DNA from: Gemmatimonadota bacterium
GTDB lineage: Bacteria; Gemmatimonadota; Gemmatimonadetes; Gemmatimonadales; Gemmatimonadaceae
DNA length: 10,801 nucleotides
Reading direction: 5' to 3'
Assembly: GCA_947457715.1 (NCBI GenBank)
Contig: CANGXK010000047.1
Location: 1-10,801, forward strand
The translations under genes and the position numbers were made by a program. Positions 1 through 6,127 of the stretch are shown one piece after another; position 1 is the first letter of the stretch; every line of letters begins with the position of its first letter. The notes beneath the pieces are model-generated. The model was not told the DNA's origin. It ran no database searches and saw only the letters and a program-made list of their open reading frames with translations.

Positions 1-383
1 GGTCCGCGCGTGGGACCCGCGGTGCCCACGACGGCGCGACCGCCAAGGACGGTCGGCGGCTCACCCAGACGACCGCACTCCGCCAGAATCGTCTCCGGCT
101 CCGGCACACGACCCGCCCCACGGCCCTCGCCGACAGCCAAGGCACCGTTGCCGGCGTCGGGATCGGGGTACCCGACCGCCTCCGCCGCATCGGTGTTCCG
201 GTGGACCCGCGGATACTTCCACCTGCGATGGTTCATGGCATGCACGAGTCGCGCCGTCGTCTCGAGCCGATAGGCCGAGCGCAGATTGTCGGCGCGCCCG
301 CGGACGGCGCGCCCGCGGAAATCAGTGGTCGCGGGTGCAACGACAACGAGTTGCGCCGCGCGGAGTCCGGCAAGCGGCGTGAA
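1..383 (-). pseudogene. coaBC: CoaBC (Dfp) fragment, N-terminally truncated, runs off the left edge
   Basis: CoaBC makes 4'-phosphopantetheine for coenzyme A: CoaB joins cysteine to phosphopantothenate and CoaC decarboxylates the product using FMN. Right after the rpoZ stop, an open minus-strand frame of about 127 codons, without a stop, reads like the second half of the CoaC flavoprotein domain and the first residues of CoaB. Visible landmarks are LVVVAPATTDF (PASANT region), RGRADN, HAMN (family PAMN), GALAVGEGRGAGRVPEPETI and, near the edge, TAGPTRG (family TAGPTREP). The first roughly 80 residues of a normal CoaC, with the GGIAAYK motif and the catalytic His, are absent. There is no room for them, because rpoZ is complete immediately upstream. 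Conserved positions are also altered (PAMN to HAMN, MW to RW) and the LLATTAP stretch is shortened. The only possible starts are a GTG at 428 inside rpoZ and GTG/ATG codons within the domain. I infer a decayed gene or a deletion; an assembly error at the edge is the main alternative. Family assignment is firm, pseudogene status less so. Confidence 0.62.
291..319. repeat. Tandem 14-bp direct repeat in the coaBC fragment
   Basis: GGCGCGCCCGCGGA occurs at 291-304 and again at 306-319, separated by one base. On the minus strand it encodes RGRA twice (RGRA-V-RGRA), where intact CoaC proteins have a motif like ARAxxGxADD. The spacing to flanking conserved residues is still normal for the family, so the repeat may reflect convergence of two similar codon strings and not a new insertion. 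Confidence 0.75.
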
Positions 384-384
384 C

Positions 385-591
385 TCAGGCCGGCCGGCGG
401 CGCGGCACCACGCGGTACTCGATCTCACCGTGGGCGAGCTCCTCGAGCGCGCGCGTCGTGAGCTTCTTCTCGTGGGCCGAGCGATCGCGGGGGAATTCGT
501 TGAGCACGCGCGCGAACTTGGCCGCGATGAGCACGCTCAGATACTTGTTGGCCGCGTGCTTCGATACGTCGGACGGAGTAAAAACCTGCAT
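385..591 (-). CDS. rpoZ: RNA polymerase omega subunit (Rpb6-like)
   Basis: This is the small assembly subunit of RNA polymerase, which clamps the beta' C-terminus. The 68-residue product starts MQVFTPSDV and carries the family core: NKYLSVLIAAKFAR (about residues 15-28), DRSAHEKKLTTRALEELAHGEIEYRVV (about 36-62) and a basic tail. Length fits the short omega proteins of Gemmatimonadota and Bacteroidota-like lineages. The start lies 3 nt after the gmk stop, with an AAGGGCG ribosome-binding site at 600-606 inside the gmk end (8-nt spacing), so it is almost certainly co-transcribed and coupled with gmk. The N-terminus lacks the MARVT motif that forms half of ppGpp site 1 in proteobacterial omega. 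Identification rests on overall pattern and on gmk-rpoZ-coaBC synteny, which is classical. Confidence 0.93.
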   Translation of the reverse strand: MQVFTPSDVSKHAANKYLSVLIAAKFARVLNEFPRDRSAHEKKLTTRALEELAHGEIEYRVVPRRRPA

Positions 592-594
592 GCG

Positions 595-1242
595 TCAGTC
601 GCCCTTGATGAAAACGTGGATTTCCTCTTCGAGCTGCGCGATGAGCGCCTCGACCTGCGCCTCGACCTGGTGTACCCGATCGTGCCGCAGTCCCTCTGCA
701 TCGATGATCGCACTCACCTGATCGACGGCGCGTTCAAGATCGTCGTTCACCACCACATAGTGGTAGCGCCCCACTTCCCCCAACTCGGCACGGGCGTTTC
801 GCAAGCGCACGAGCAACCGCTCGCGACTCTCGCTCTTCCGCGCCGAGAGCCGAGACTTCAGCACCTCGCCCGACGGCGGCAAGACGAAAATCAACACCGT
901 GTCCGGAAACGCGACATGAAACTGCCGTGCTCCCTGCACATCGATATCCATCAAGACGTGCTGCCCGCCATTCAGCACGCGCTGAATCTCGGATCGCTTC
1001 GTACCGTAAAAATTGCCGTGCACCTCAGCCCATTCGGCGAACTCTCCCGCTTGTCGCGCGGCCGCAAACGCATCCAGACTCAAGAACCGATAGTCGCGCC
1101 CGTCCACCTCTCCGTCTCTGGGCGCACGCGTCGTACAACTTACAGAATAACCCACATCGGCCCGCCGCTCCAGCACGCGACGCGCAATCGTGGTTTTTCC
1201 GCCGCCGGAGGGAGCAGACAAGATGACCGGAAATGGGCTCAT
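595..1242 (-). CDS. gmk: Guanylate kinase
   Basis: Cytosolic enzyme that phosphorylates GMP to GDP with ATP, essential for GTP/dGTP synthesis and GMP recycling. The 215-residue protein has normal family length. Visible elements are the P-loop APSGGGKT (residues 10-17; family GPSGAGKS), the GMP-binding SCTTRAPRDGEVDGRDY (35-51, with Arg39, Arg42 and Tyr51), GEFAEWAEVHGNFYGT (66-81, with Glu70 and Tyr79), LMDIDVQGA (97-105) and the lid segment SRERLLVRLRNARAE. The start codon overlaps the yicC stop as ATGA, which implies translational coupling, and rpoZ follows after 3 nt. The only unusual point is the Ala and triple-Gly P-loop variant, which keeps the invariant Lys16. Confidence 0.97.
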   Translation of the reverse strand: MSPFPVILSAPSGGGKTTIARRVLERRADVGYSVSCTTRAPRDGEVDGRDYRFLSLDAFAAARQAGEFAEWAEVHGNFYGTKRSEIQRVLNGGQHVLMDIDVQGARQFHVAFPDTVLIFVLPPSGEVLKSRLSARKSESRERLLVRLRNARAELGEVGRYHYVVVNDDLERAVDQVSAIIDAEGLRHDRVHQVEAQVEALIAQLEEEIHVFIKGD

Positions 1243-2114
1243 TCGAGGTTCTCGACCTGTTCCCGGATGCGTTCCAACTCTTCCTTCACCCCAACCACAT
1301 CGTGCAGGATTGCGGCATCGGCCGCCTTGCTGCCGGTGGTATTCGCCTCCCGGAGCATTTCCTGTAAGAGAAAGCCGAGGCGCTTGCCCACCGGTTCCCC
1401 ACCGGTGTCGGCGAGTACGCTCTGGAACGCCGTGATGTGCGACCGGAACCGGTCGAGTTCCTCGCTGACGTCCATCCGATCGGCCAGAATCGCGATCTCC
1501 TGCGCCAATCGCCCCTCGTCCACGACCAGGCCATCCGCCAGTTCGCGAACGGCCGCCCGGAGGCGATCGCGCTGCGCGACGAGGCGCTCGGGGGCCCGCA
1601 CGGCAATGCGCTGCAGGGCGCCGTCGATCATCCCTAAGCGCTCGCGAAGCACGGTCGCCAGACGTGCGCCTTCCTCGGCGCGGGCCCGACCGAGGTGGTC
1701 GAGCGCACGTTCAACGATGGCGACCACGTCGGCCACCGTCCCCGTCTCCTCGTCTTCCCGCGGCGCCGACATCACGTCGGGCATGCGCAGCACCGTCGCC
1801 AGATCGACACCGCCCGCCAGGCCGTGGCGCTCGTGGAGGGCCCGCAACTGCGCCACCACCGCCGCGAATCGCTCGTCGTCGATGGTAATGGCCTGCGTGG
1901 CCAGGCGCTCGCTGCGCGCCGTCAGCGTCACATGTCCGCGACTCACCTTGAGGCGCATCGCCTCGCGTACCTCAGTCTCCCAACGCGCATAGGCGCTCGG
2001 CAGCTTGATGCTGGGCGAAAAAAACCGGTGGTTGACCGTGCGCACTTCGACCAGCACCCGCGAGGTGCCGACCGTGCCTTCCGCTTGGCCGAAGCCCGTC
2101 ATTGATCGAATCAT
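1239..2114 (-). CDS. yicC: YicC/YloC family endoribonuclease / RNA decay factor
   Basis: The product is 291 residues, starting MIRSMTGFGQAEG, the diagnostic N-terminus of the YicC/YloC family (YicC-like N domain, then the DUF1732 C domain). The C-terminus has the expected pattern: QEIAILADRMDVSEELDRFRSH, then GKRLGFLLQEMLREANTTGSKA and a final VKEELERIREQVENLE. Family knowledge: E. coli YicC promotes decay of the small RNA RyhB with PNPase, and B. subtilis YloC has endoribonuclease activity. The substrate here is unknown. I chose 2114 as start because it gives the conserved MIRSMTGFG; the frame stays open 42 codons further upstream, but that extension would overlap the preceding gene and is not family-like. 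The stop overlaps gmk as ATGA. The gap to the upstream gene is 43 bp with no clear promoter, so this is probably an operon. Confidence 0.94.
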   Translation of the reverse strand: MIRSMTGFGQAEGTVGTSRVLVEVRTVNHRFFSPSIKLPSAYARWETEVREAMRLKVSRGHVTLTARSERLATQAITIDDERFAAVVAQLRALHERHGLAGGVDLATVLRMPDVMSAPREDEETGTVADVVAIVERALDHLGRARAEEGARLATVLRERLGMIDGALQRIAVRAPERLVAQRDRLRAAVRELADGLVVDEGRLAQEIAILADRMDVSEELDRFRSHITAFQSVLADTGGEPVGKRLGFLLQEMLREANTTGSKAADAAILHDVVGVKEELERIREQVENLE

Positions 2115-2157
2115 GCGATGGGCAATGAAACGCGGACCGAAGAGGGCGTCAACCGCA

Positions 2158-4095
2158 TCAGTTCCAGAACTCCCATCGCACACCATAGATCTGCACGGCC
2201 GGCGGCATCGTGACACCACGAATCTGCTCGTACGCGCCACCGGTCAGGTTGCGATATTGATAAAACAGGGTCGCGCGTTGAATACGCAGTTCCAGCAGTC
2301 CCGTGACGACCTGTGCGCGCTCGGTGATGCGGACATCGGCAGTGCTGCCCCCGACTGCCGAACCGTAAAAGAACGGAACGCCATCGCGCAGATCATGCCA
2401 CAGCCGCGCGTTAATCGAGAACTCACCACGCGGAAACCGGCGACGCCACTCGCTGATCAGCGCGAGTTCCGTGCGCACATGCATCGTGGGACGGCCATAC
2501 TGTGAACCATCCCAGCGAATCGCCTGCACGTCGAGCCGGACGTCCTTGTAAAGTCGACCAGTCGCCGACAGCAGGACGCCCTGCGCCGCCACCGAGGACA
2601 ACCGCGCAGCCGGTGTGCCGAGAATCACCGGTGCTTCGAAGCGGCTGGCATCATCGCGAAGGACACCACCACCGAACCACAACCGGCGGACTCTGAGCGC
2701 GGCCTCGACACGCAGCGTGCTGCCAGCGACACGACCGGTGACCGAGTCCGGCGTGCGCGTGCTCTGCGCACTCGTGAGCACCAGCCATGAGAAGGGTTGC
2801 ACGCGGGCGACGAGATCGACGCGACGCGTTGAGTCCGCGCCGTTTTCCTCGGCGAACGCCCCGATCGAGTAGCGCGTGCCGCCGACTCGCGCCCGAAGCG
2901 CTGGCGCGTGGAAGCGTTCGCCGTCGATCGCGCGCAGCCGGTCAGTCACGGAAAGAGACCAGCGCCGCGCTCGATAGCCGACCGCCATCAGCTGTTGGGT
3001 GCGGCCCCGAATCGTATCGGTTTCGAACACCACACCGCTGTCAGGAACGGCCGTTTCATCGCCGACGCCCTCGAGACGCGTACGCACGACGCCGACGATG
3101 GCCTGAGACCAGAGCCCGCGCAGGGTGTCCCCGTAACCGACGCGCAAGTACGCATCGCGCCGCGAGCCCTTGTAGGCCAGCAAGTCCGTGAATCCGTCAC
3201 GGGCACTGTGTGCATCCCGGTCGCGCCCCGTCGAATTGGCGAACAGGTCGACGCTCACATTGCGCTTTGCCCATCCGATGCGCGCCATGAATCCCTGCAC
3301 GGTGCCATCGCCGCGACTACCTGAGCTCTCGGCCCCCGTAAACGCATTGATGCGACCGCTTTGCGTGGCCACCTGCGAGCCGCCGAGCTGCAGCAGCATC
3401 CCATTTCGCCAGCGTCGTGCAAACAGTCCGCGGAACGCGTTGGTGTTCAGGTCGCCGGTGAAAATGTCGGCACGCGTATACGGCGTCGTTCGCTCGACCG
3501 TCCACGTGCGCATCCAGACACGGACCTCACCGGCGGCCCGTTCAATGACGACTTCATCGAGTGTCCAAAGCGGAACGTCGGTGAGGTCGAGCGTGCCGCC
3601 GTTCCGTGGCTCAATGGCATCCAACTCGATGCCGTCGAGGAACAGGCGAAGACGGCGCGTGTCGCCCGCGAAAGAGGCCACGTTGACACCGGCGATCCAT
3701 CCACTGCGATAGGTCGTCACCCCCGGCACGCGATCAAGGAGATCAACGAGATTTATCGCGCCCGACGTTAGAATGTCCTCGCGTGAAAAGCGCAGGCGTG
3801 TGGACAGCTCATCGGTCTCGGGGCGCTCGAAGCGCGCCAGCGGCGCCTTGACGGTGTCGCCGGCGATGGCGCGTTTCACACTGTCGGTACGGGCCACCTC
3901 ACGGGCGAAGACCGCCGAATCACTGGCGGTGATCCGTTTTGGCGTCGTATCGACGTCGGGCGGCGCCAGGACGGGCACGGCAACGCGCGTGGTATCTTTC
4001 CGCGCCGAATCCGGACGAACCTGCGCCGATGCGGAGCTCGGCTTCGCACTGGCCGCCAGCAGGATAGCGACCATGAGCCGCACGAAGCGGATCAC
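2158..4095 (-). CDS. TonB-receptor-like outer-membrane plug/beta-barrel protein
   Basis: The protein is about 645 residues from a GTG start whose first bases overlap the pepA stop (GTGA), the reason for choosing it. Residues 1-25 form a signal peptide (basic IRFVR, hydrophobic LMVAILLAA, then SASAQ). A Thr/Asp/Pro-rich linker (about 26-95) leads to a plug-like domain (about 105-190) with RFSREDILTSGAINLVDLLDRVPGV, LRLFLDGIELD and LDEVVIERAAGEV, the typical 'plug then DG then IE' pattern. The remaining roughly 450 residues alternate polar and aromatic/hydrophobic residues as in a beta-barrel and end in YGVRWEFWN. I see no clear TonB box, no carboxypeptidase-like N domain, and a barrel shorter than in standard siderophore or SusC receptors. 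The substrate cannot be named. It sits between pepA and yicC in an apparent operon, so peptide uptake is possible but only a guess. An ATG at 4074 is an alternative start, within the signal peptide. Confidence 0.82.
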   Translation of the reverse strand: MIRFVRLMVAILLAASAKPSSASAQVRPDSARKDTTRVAVPVLAPPDVDTTPKRITASDSAVFAREVARTDSVKRAIAGDTVKAPLARFERPETDELSTRLRFSREDILTSGAINLVDLLDRVPGVTTYRSGWIAGVNVASFAGDTRRLRLFLDGIELDAIEPRNGGTLDLTDVPLWTLDEVVIERAAGEVRVWMRTWTVERTTPYTRADIFTGDLNTNAFRGLFARRWRNGMLLQLGGSQVATQSGRINAFTGAESSGSRGDGTVQGFMARIGWAKRNVSVDLFANSTGRDRDAHSARDGFTDLLAYKGSRRDAYLRVGYGDTLRGLWSQAIVGVVRTRLEGVGDETAVPDSGVVFETDTIRGRTQQLMAVGYRARRWSLSVTDRLRAIDGERFHAPALRARVGGTRYSIGAFAEENGADSTRRVDLVARVQPFSWLVLTSAQSTRTPDSVTGRVAGSTLRVEAALRVRRLWFGGGVLRDDASRFEAPVILGTPAARLSSVAAQGVLLSATGRLYKDVRLDVQAIRWDGSQYGRPTMHVRTELALISEWRRRFPRGEFSINARLWHDLRDGVPFFYGSAVGGSTADVRITERAQVVTGLLELRIQRATLFYQYRNLTGGAYEQIRGVTMPPAVQIYGVRWEFWN

Positions 4096-5573
4096 CGACG
4101 CGCGCGCGCCCGTACGATTTCCACGAAGGTGCCTACCGGCGTCCCCGTCGGGCCCTTCGGAATCCATCCAAGATCGGCCTGTGAGTACGCCGTTCCGGCC
4201 ACATCGAGATGCACCCACGGATAACCGTCCACGAATTCCTGAAGGAAAAGAGCCGCGGTAATGGAGCCCGCCGCGCGGCCGCCGGTGTTCTTGAGGTCTG
4301 CCACATCGGACTTGATCTGCTCCTTGTACTCATCCCACAACGGAAGGGGCCACCCCGCTTCACCGGAGGCCGCGCCTGCCGCGAGCACTTCGTCGACGGC
4401 AGCTTTGTCCGAGCCAAATACGCCGACCGCGTGCGCGCCGAGCCCGATGACGATGGCACCGGTGAGTGTAGCCGCATCGATGGCAATCGCCGGCTTGAAA
4501 CGCTTGGCAAACACGAGCAAATCCGCGAGCACGAGGCGACCTTCGGCATCGGTGTTGATGATCTCGATCGTCTTGCCATTCGAGGCACGTACGACGTCAC
4601 CCGGCTTCACGGCCGTCCCCGACGGCATATTGGTGGTCGATCCGATGATACCGACCACGTTGACGGGCAGCTTCAGGCGGCCGATGGCTTCCATAGCGCC
4701 CATGACAGCGCCCGCTCCCATCATATCGAACTTCATCCACTCCATTTCCGGCGCCGGTTTGATGGAGATGCCGCCGGTGTCGAAGCAGAGCCCCTTCCCG
4801 ATCAGCACGATCGGTGGCTGATCGGGGGCGCCCCAGCGGTGCTCGAGGGCCACGAGGCGTGGCTCCTCAGGCGTACCCTGCGCCACGCACAGAAATGCTC
4901 CCATGCTCGCCTGCTCCATCTCGGCGCGACCGAGCACCGTGATCGTCATCCCGTGCCGTGCCGCGATCTCGCGTCCCACCTCGACGAACGTCTCGGGGGT
5001 GCAAACGTTGCCGGGCATCATGCCAAGCCGCTTGGCGATCGCCTGCCCTTCCGAGACGGCGGCGCCGGCCGCAAAGGCCGCGCGCACGTCGTCGGTGTCC
5101 GCACCGAGCACCGTGACCGATTCGAGGCGTGCCCGGCGATCCTTCTCGGGCGGCCGCGTCTGCAGGTCAGGATACGCCCAACTGCCAGCGGCGGCGCCGA
5201 GCGCGAGCCCTTCAATCGCCTCCGCATCCGCACCGGCGAGCATGATGTGCATCGCGCCGGTACCCAGTTTGCCGACCTGTCGCGCCGCAATCGCGGCGGC
5301 GCGTCGGGCGACCGCACGCGTCAAGGGCGCCGATCCGCGACCGACCAGCAGCACGCGCTGGGCGCCCGAGTCTCCCCCGACGAACAGCATCGTCTCATCG
5401 CGGCCACCGCGAAAATCGCGGCGTGTGATGGATCGCTGGATCGCACCGGCCAAGGGCACGTCGACGGCGCGCAGCGCGTCGTCGAGTGACGGGTCCTGAG
5501 ACAGGACGATCGCCAGCAGCGGCGAGTCGACCGAGGCGGGAGCAGCGTGACTGAGCTGGAGCGAAAAAGGCAT
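4092..5573 (-). CDS. pepA: Leucyl aminopeptidase (M17 family, cytosol aminopeptidase)
   Basis: Cytosolic two-metal hexameric aminopeptidase that removes N-terminal residues from peptides; E. coli PepA also binds DNA. The product is 493 residues. The M17 catalytic domain is complete: GKGLCFDTGGISIKP (Lys260, Asp265, Lys272), MKFDMMGAGAVMGAM (Asp283) and NTDAEGRLVLADLL (Asp342, Glu344, Arg346). These residues are in register with E. coli PepA Lys270, Asp275, Lys282, Asp293, Asp352, Glu354 and Arg356 at a constant offset of 10, so an active enzyme is expected. The N-terminal alpha/beta domain covers about residues 1-165. I chose MPFSLQLSH at 5573; the frame extends 28 codons upstream, but those residues are unlike the family. 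No obvious Shine-Dalgarno precedes the start. The 3' end is coupled by GTGA to the outer-membrane protein gene. Confidence 0.96.
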   Translation of the reverse strand: MPFSLQLSHAAPASVDSPLLAIVLSQDPSLDDALRAVDVPLAGAIQRSITRRDFRGGRDETMLFVGGDSGAQRVLLVGRGSAPLTRAVARRAAAIAARQVGKLGTGAMHIMLAGADAEAIEGLALGAAAGSWAYPDLQTRPPEKDRRARLESVTVLGADTDDVRAAFAAGAAVSEGQAIAKRLGMMPGNVCTPETFVEVGREIAARHGMTITVLGRAEMEQASMGAFLCVAQGTPEEPRLVALEHRWGAPDQPPIVLIGKGLCFDTGGISIKPAPEMEWMKFDMMGAGAVMGAMEAIGRLKLPVNVVGIIGSTTNMPSGTAVKPGDVVRASNGKTIEIINTDAEGRLVLADLLVFAKRFKPAIAIDAATLTGAIVIGLGAHAVGVFGSDKAAVDEVLAAGAASGEAGWPLPLWDEYKEQIKSDVADLKNTGGRAAGSITAALFLQEFVDGYPWVHLDVAGTAYSQADLGWIPKGPTGTPVGTFVEIVRARARR

Positions 5574-5641
5574 GGACGCAATCGGCGCAGGGGGAAATGA
5601 CGAAGCCGCACGGTCGCGGATCGCCCGTACAAATTGGGGCG

Positions 5642-5656
5642 TGCACCAGCAGTGCA
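5642..5656. promoter_or_regulatory. Short inverted repeat upstream of pepA (possible operator)
   Basis: TGCAC, five bases, then GTGCA: a symmetric site about 70 nt upstream of the pepA start, in the 157-bp stretch between pepA and the tRNA terminator. The spacing would suit a dimeric repressor, but five-base arms can arise by chance and no matching regulator is visible here. I could not find a convincing -35/-10 pair for pepA in this stretch. Confidence 0.2.
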
Positions 5657-5730
5657 TGGCAAGCTAGGCATTCACCGGCGGGCGCGGCAAGCGAGGCGCG
5701 CGGCCGCAGGTGACGAATGGCTCCAGAAAC

Positions 5731-5772
5731 ACGAAACGCCCGGTTTTCCGAGAGGAAAACCGGGCGTTTCGT
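5731..5772 (-). terminator. Perfect 19-bp stem terminator after tRNA-Asn
   Basis: Arms 5731-5749 and 5754-5772 are exact reverse complements around the four-base loop 5750-5753. The core is GC-rich (CGCCCGG / CCGGGCG) and the arms carry AAAA/TTTT runs. It starts about 15 nt past the 3' end of tRNA-Asn on the minus strand, as expected for a tRNA transcript terminator. It would also insulate pepA from readthrough. Because it is symmetric it can work in both directions. Confidence 0.85.
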
Positions 5773-5787
5773 ACCGACAGACAACAA

Positions 5788-5859
5788 CTGGGGCGGTAGG
5801 AGTCGAACCTACAACCGCTCGATTAACAGTCGAGTGCTCTGCCATTGAGCTACACCCCA
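5788..5859 (-). tRNA. tRNA-Asn (anticodon GTT)
   Basis: The minus strand folds as a complete 72-nt cloverleaf. The acceptor stem TGGGGTG pairs with CGCCCCA (one G-T pair), the D arm is GCTC/GAGC, the anticodon stem CTCGA/TCGAG holds the loop CTGTTAA with anticodon GTT (34-36), and the T arm is GTAGG-TTCGACT-CCTAC. Position 8 is T, position 9 is A, and the discriminator is G, as usual for tRNA-Asn. The 3' CCA is not encoded. It lies 119 nt downstream of tRNA-Leu on the same strand, and I see no strong promoter in that spacer, so the two are probably co-transcribed. Confidence 0.97.
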
Positions 5860-5978
5860 TCAGTGGCCCTCGAACAGGCGCCGCGTGCTCCCCATCATCG
5901 CGAACTACGCGCAACAACGCAACGGCGTTGTACGAACTGCCATAAGCGCCCTGAAAACCGCACGAACGCGAGCGGCCA

Positions 5979-6062
5979 TGCCCAGACCGGGGGTCGAACC
6001 CGGAAACCCTTGCGAGTGGGGGATTTTGAGTCCCCTGCGTCTGCCAGTTCCGCCATCTGGGC
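5979..6062 (-). tRNA. tRNA-Leu (anticodon CAA)
   Basis: An 84-nt class II tRNA with a long variable arm. The acceptor stem GCCCAGA pairs with TCTGGGC, and the discriminator is A, required for leucine charging. The anticodon loop CTCAAAA gives anticodon CAA (reads UUG) in the stem GGGGA/TCCCC. The D arm contains GGCGGAACTGGCAGACGC, typical of tRNA-Leu, and the T loop is GGTTCGACC-like. CCA is not encoded. It begins 42 nt after the stop of the Spy-like gene. Confidence 0.97.
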
Positions 6063-6091
6063 GTACACGTGCTCTACCAACACAAGTGTAC
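6063..6091. repeat. Inverted repeat abutting the tRNA-Leu 5' end
   Basis: GTACACGTG (6063-6071) and CACAAGTGTAC (6081-6091) are complementary except for a two-base bulge. They form a nine-pair hairpin in the leader of the tRNA-Leu transcript, ending exactly at mature tRNA position 1. It may be a 5' leader structure seen by RNase P, or a weak terminator for the gene upstream. It has no T-run. Confidence 0.5.
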
Positions 6092-6098
6092 ACGCGTG

Positions 6099-6127
6099 AC
6101 TATATCAACGCCACGGGAGATCGCCAG
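6099..6127 (-). promoter_or_regulatory. Likely sigma-70-type promoter for tRNA-Leu/tRNA-Asn
   Basis: On the minus strand CTGGCG (6122-6127, three of six matches to TTGACA), a 17-nt spacer and TATAGT (6099-6104, five of six matches to TATAAT). Transcription would start near 6092, about 30 nt before tRNA-Leu. The -35 box and spacer lie within the last codons of the Spy-like gene, and the -10 box immediately follows its TGA. Readthrough from that gene is the alternative. Confidence 0.45.

Noticed and set aside
286..1992. Long plus-strand open frame opposite gmk and yicC (568 codons)
   Set aside because: It lies antisense to two clear conserved genes, has Arg/Ser-rich composition typical of GC-rich shadow frames, and shows no domain.
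2115..2240. 42-codon N-terminal extension of yicC
   Set aside because: It would overlap the preceding gene's end and precedes the conserved MIRSMTGFG start, which is the family N-terminus.
4209..5489. Long plus-strand open frame opposite pepA (426 codons)
   Set aside because: Shadow of a complete M17 peptidase gene; His/Arg/Gly-rich sequence without family signals.
5788..6062. tRNA genes as an attachment site for an integrated element
   Set aside because: No integrase, no duplicated tRNA 3' end and no foreign-looking genes flank the tRNAs.
5895..6093. Short minus-strand frames across tRNA-Leu (for example one reading MAELADAGDSKSPTRKGF)
   Set aside because: A well-known false ORF produced by reading through tRNA-Leu; the cloverleaf explains the sequence.
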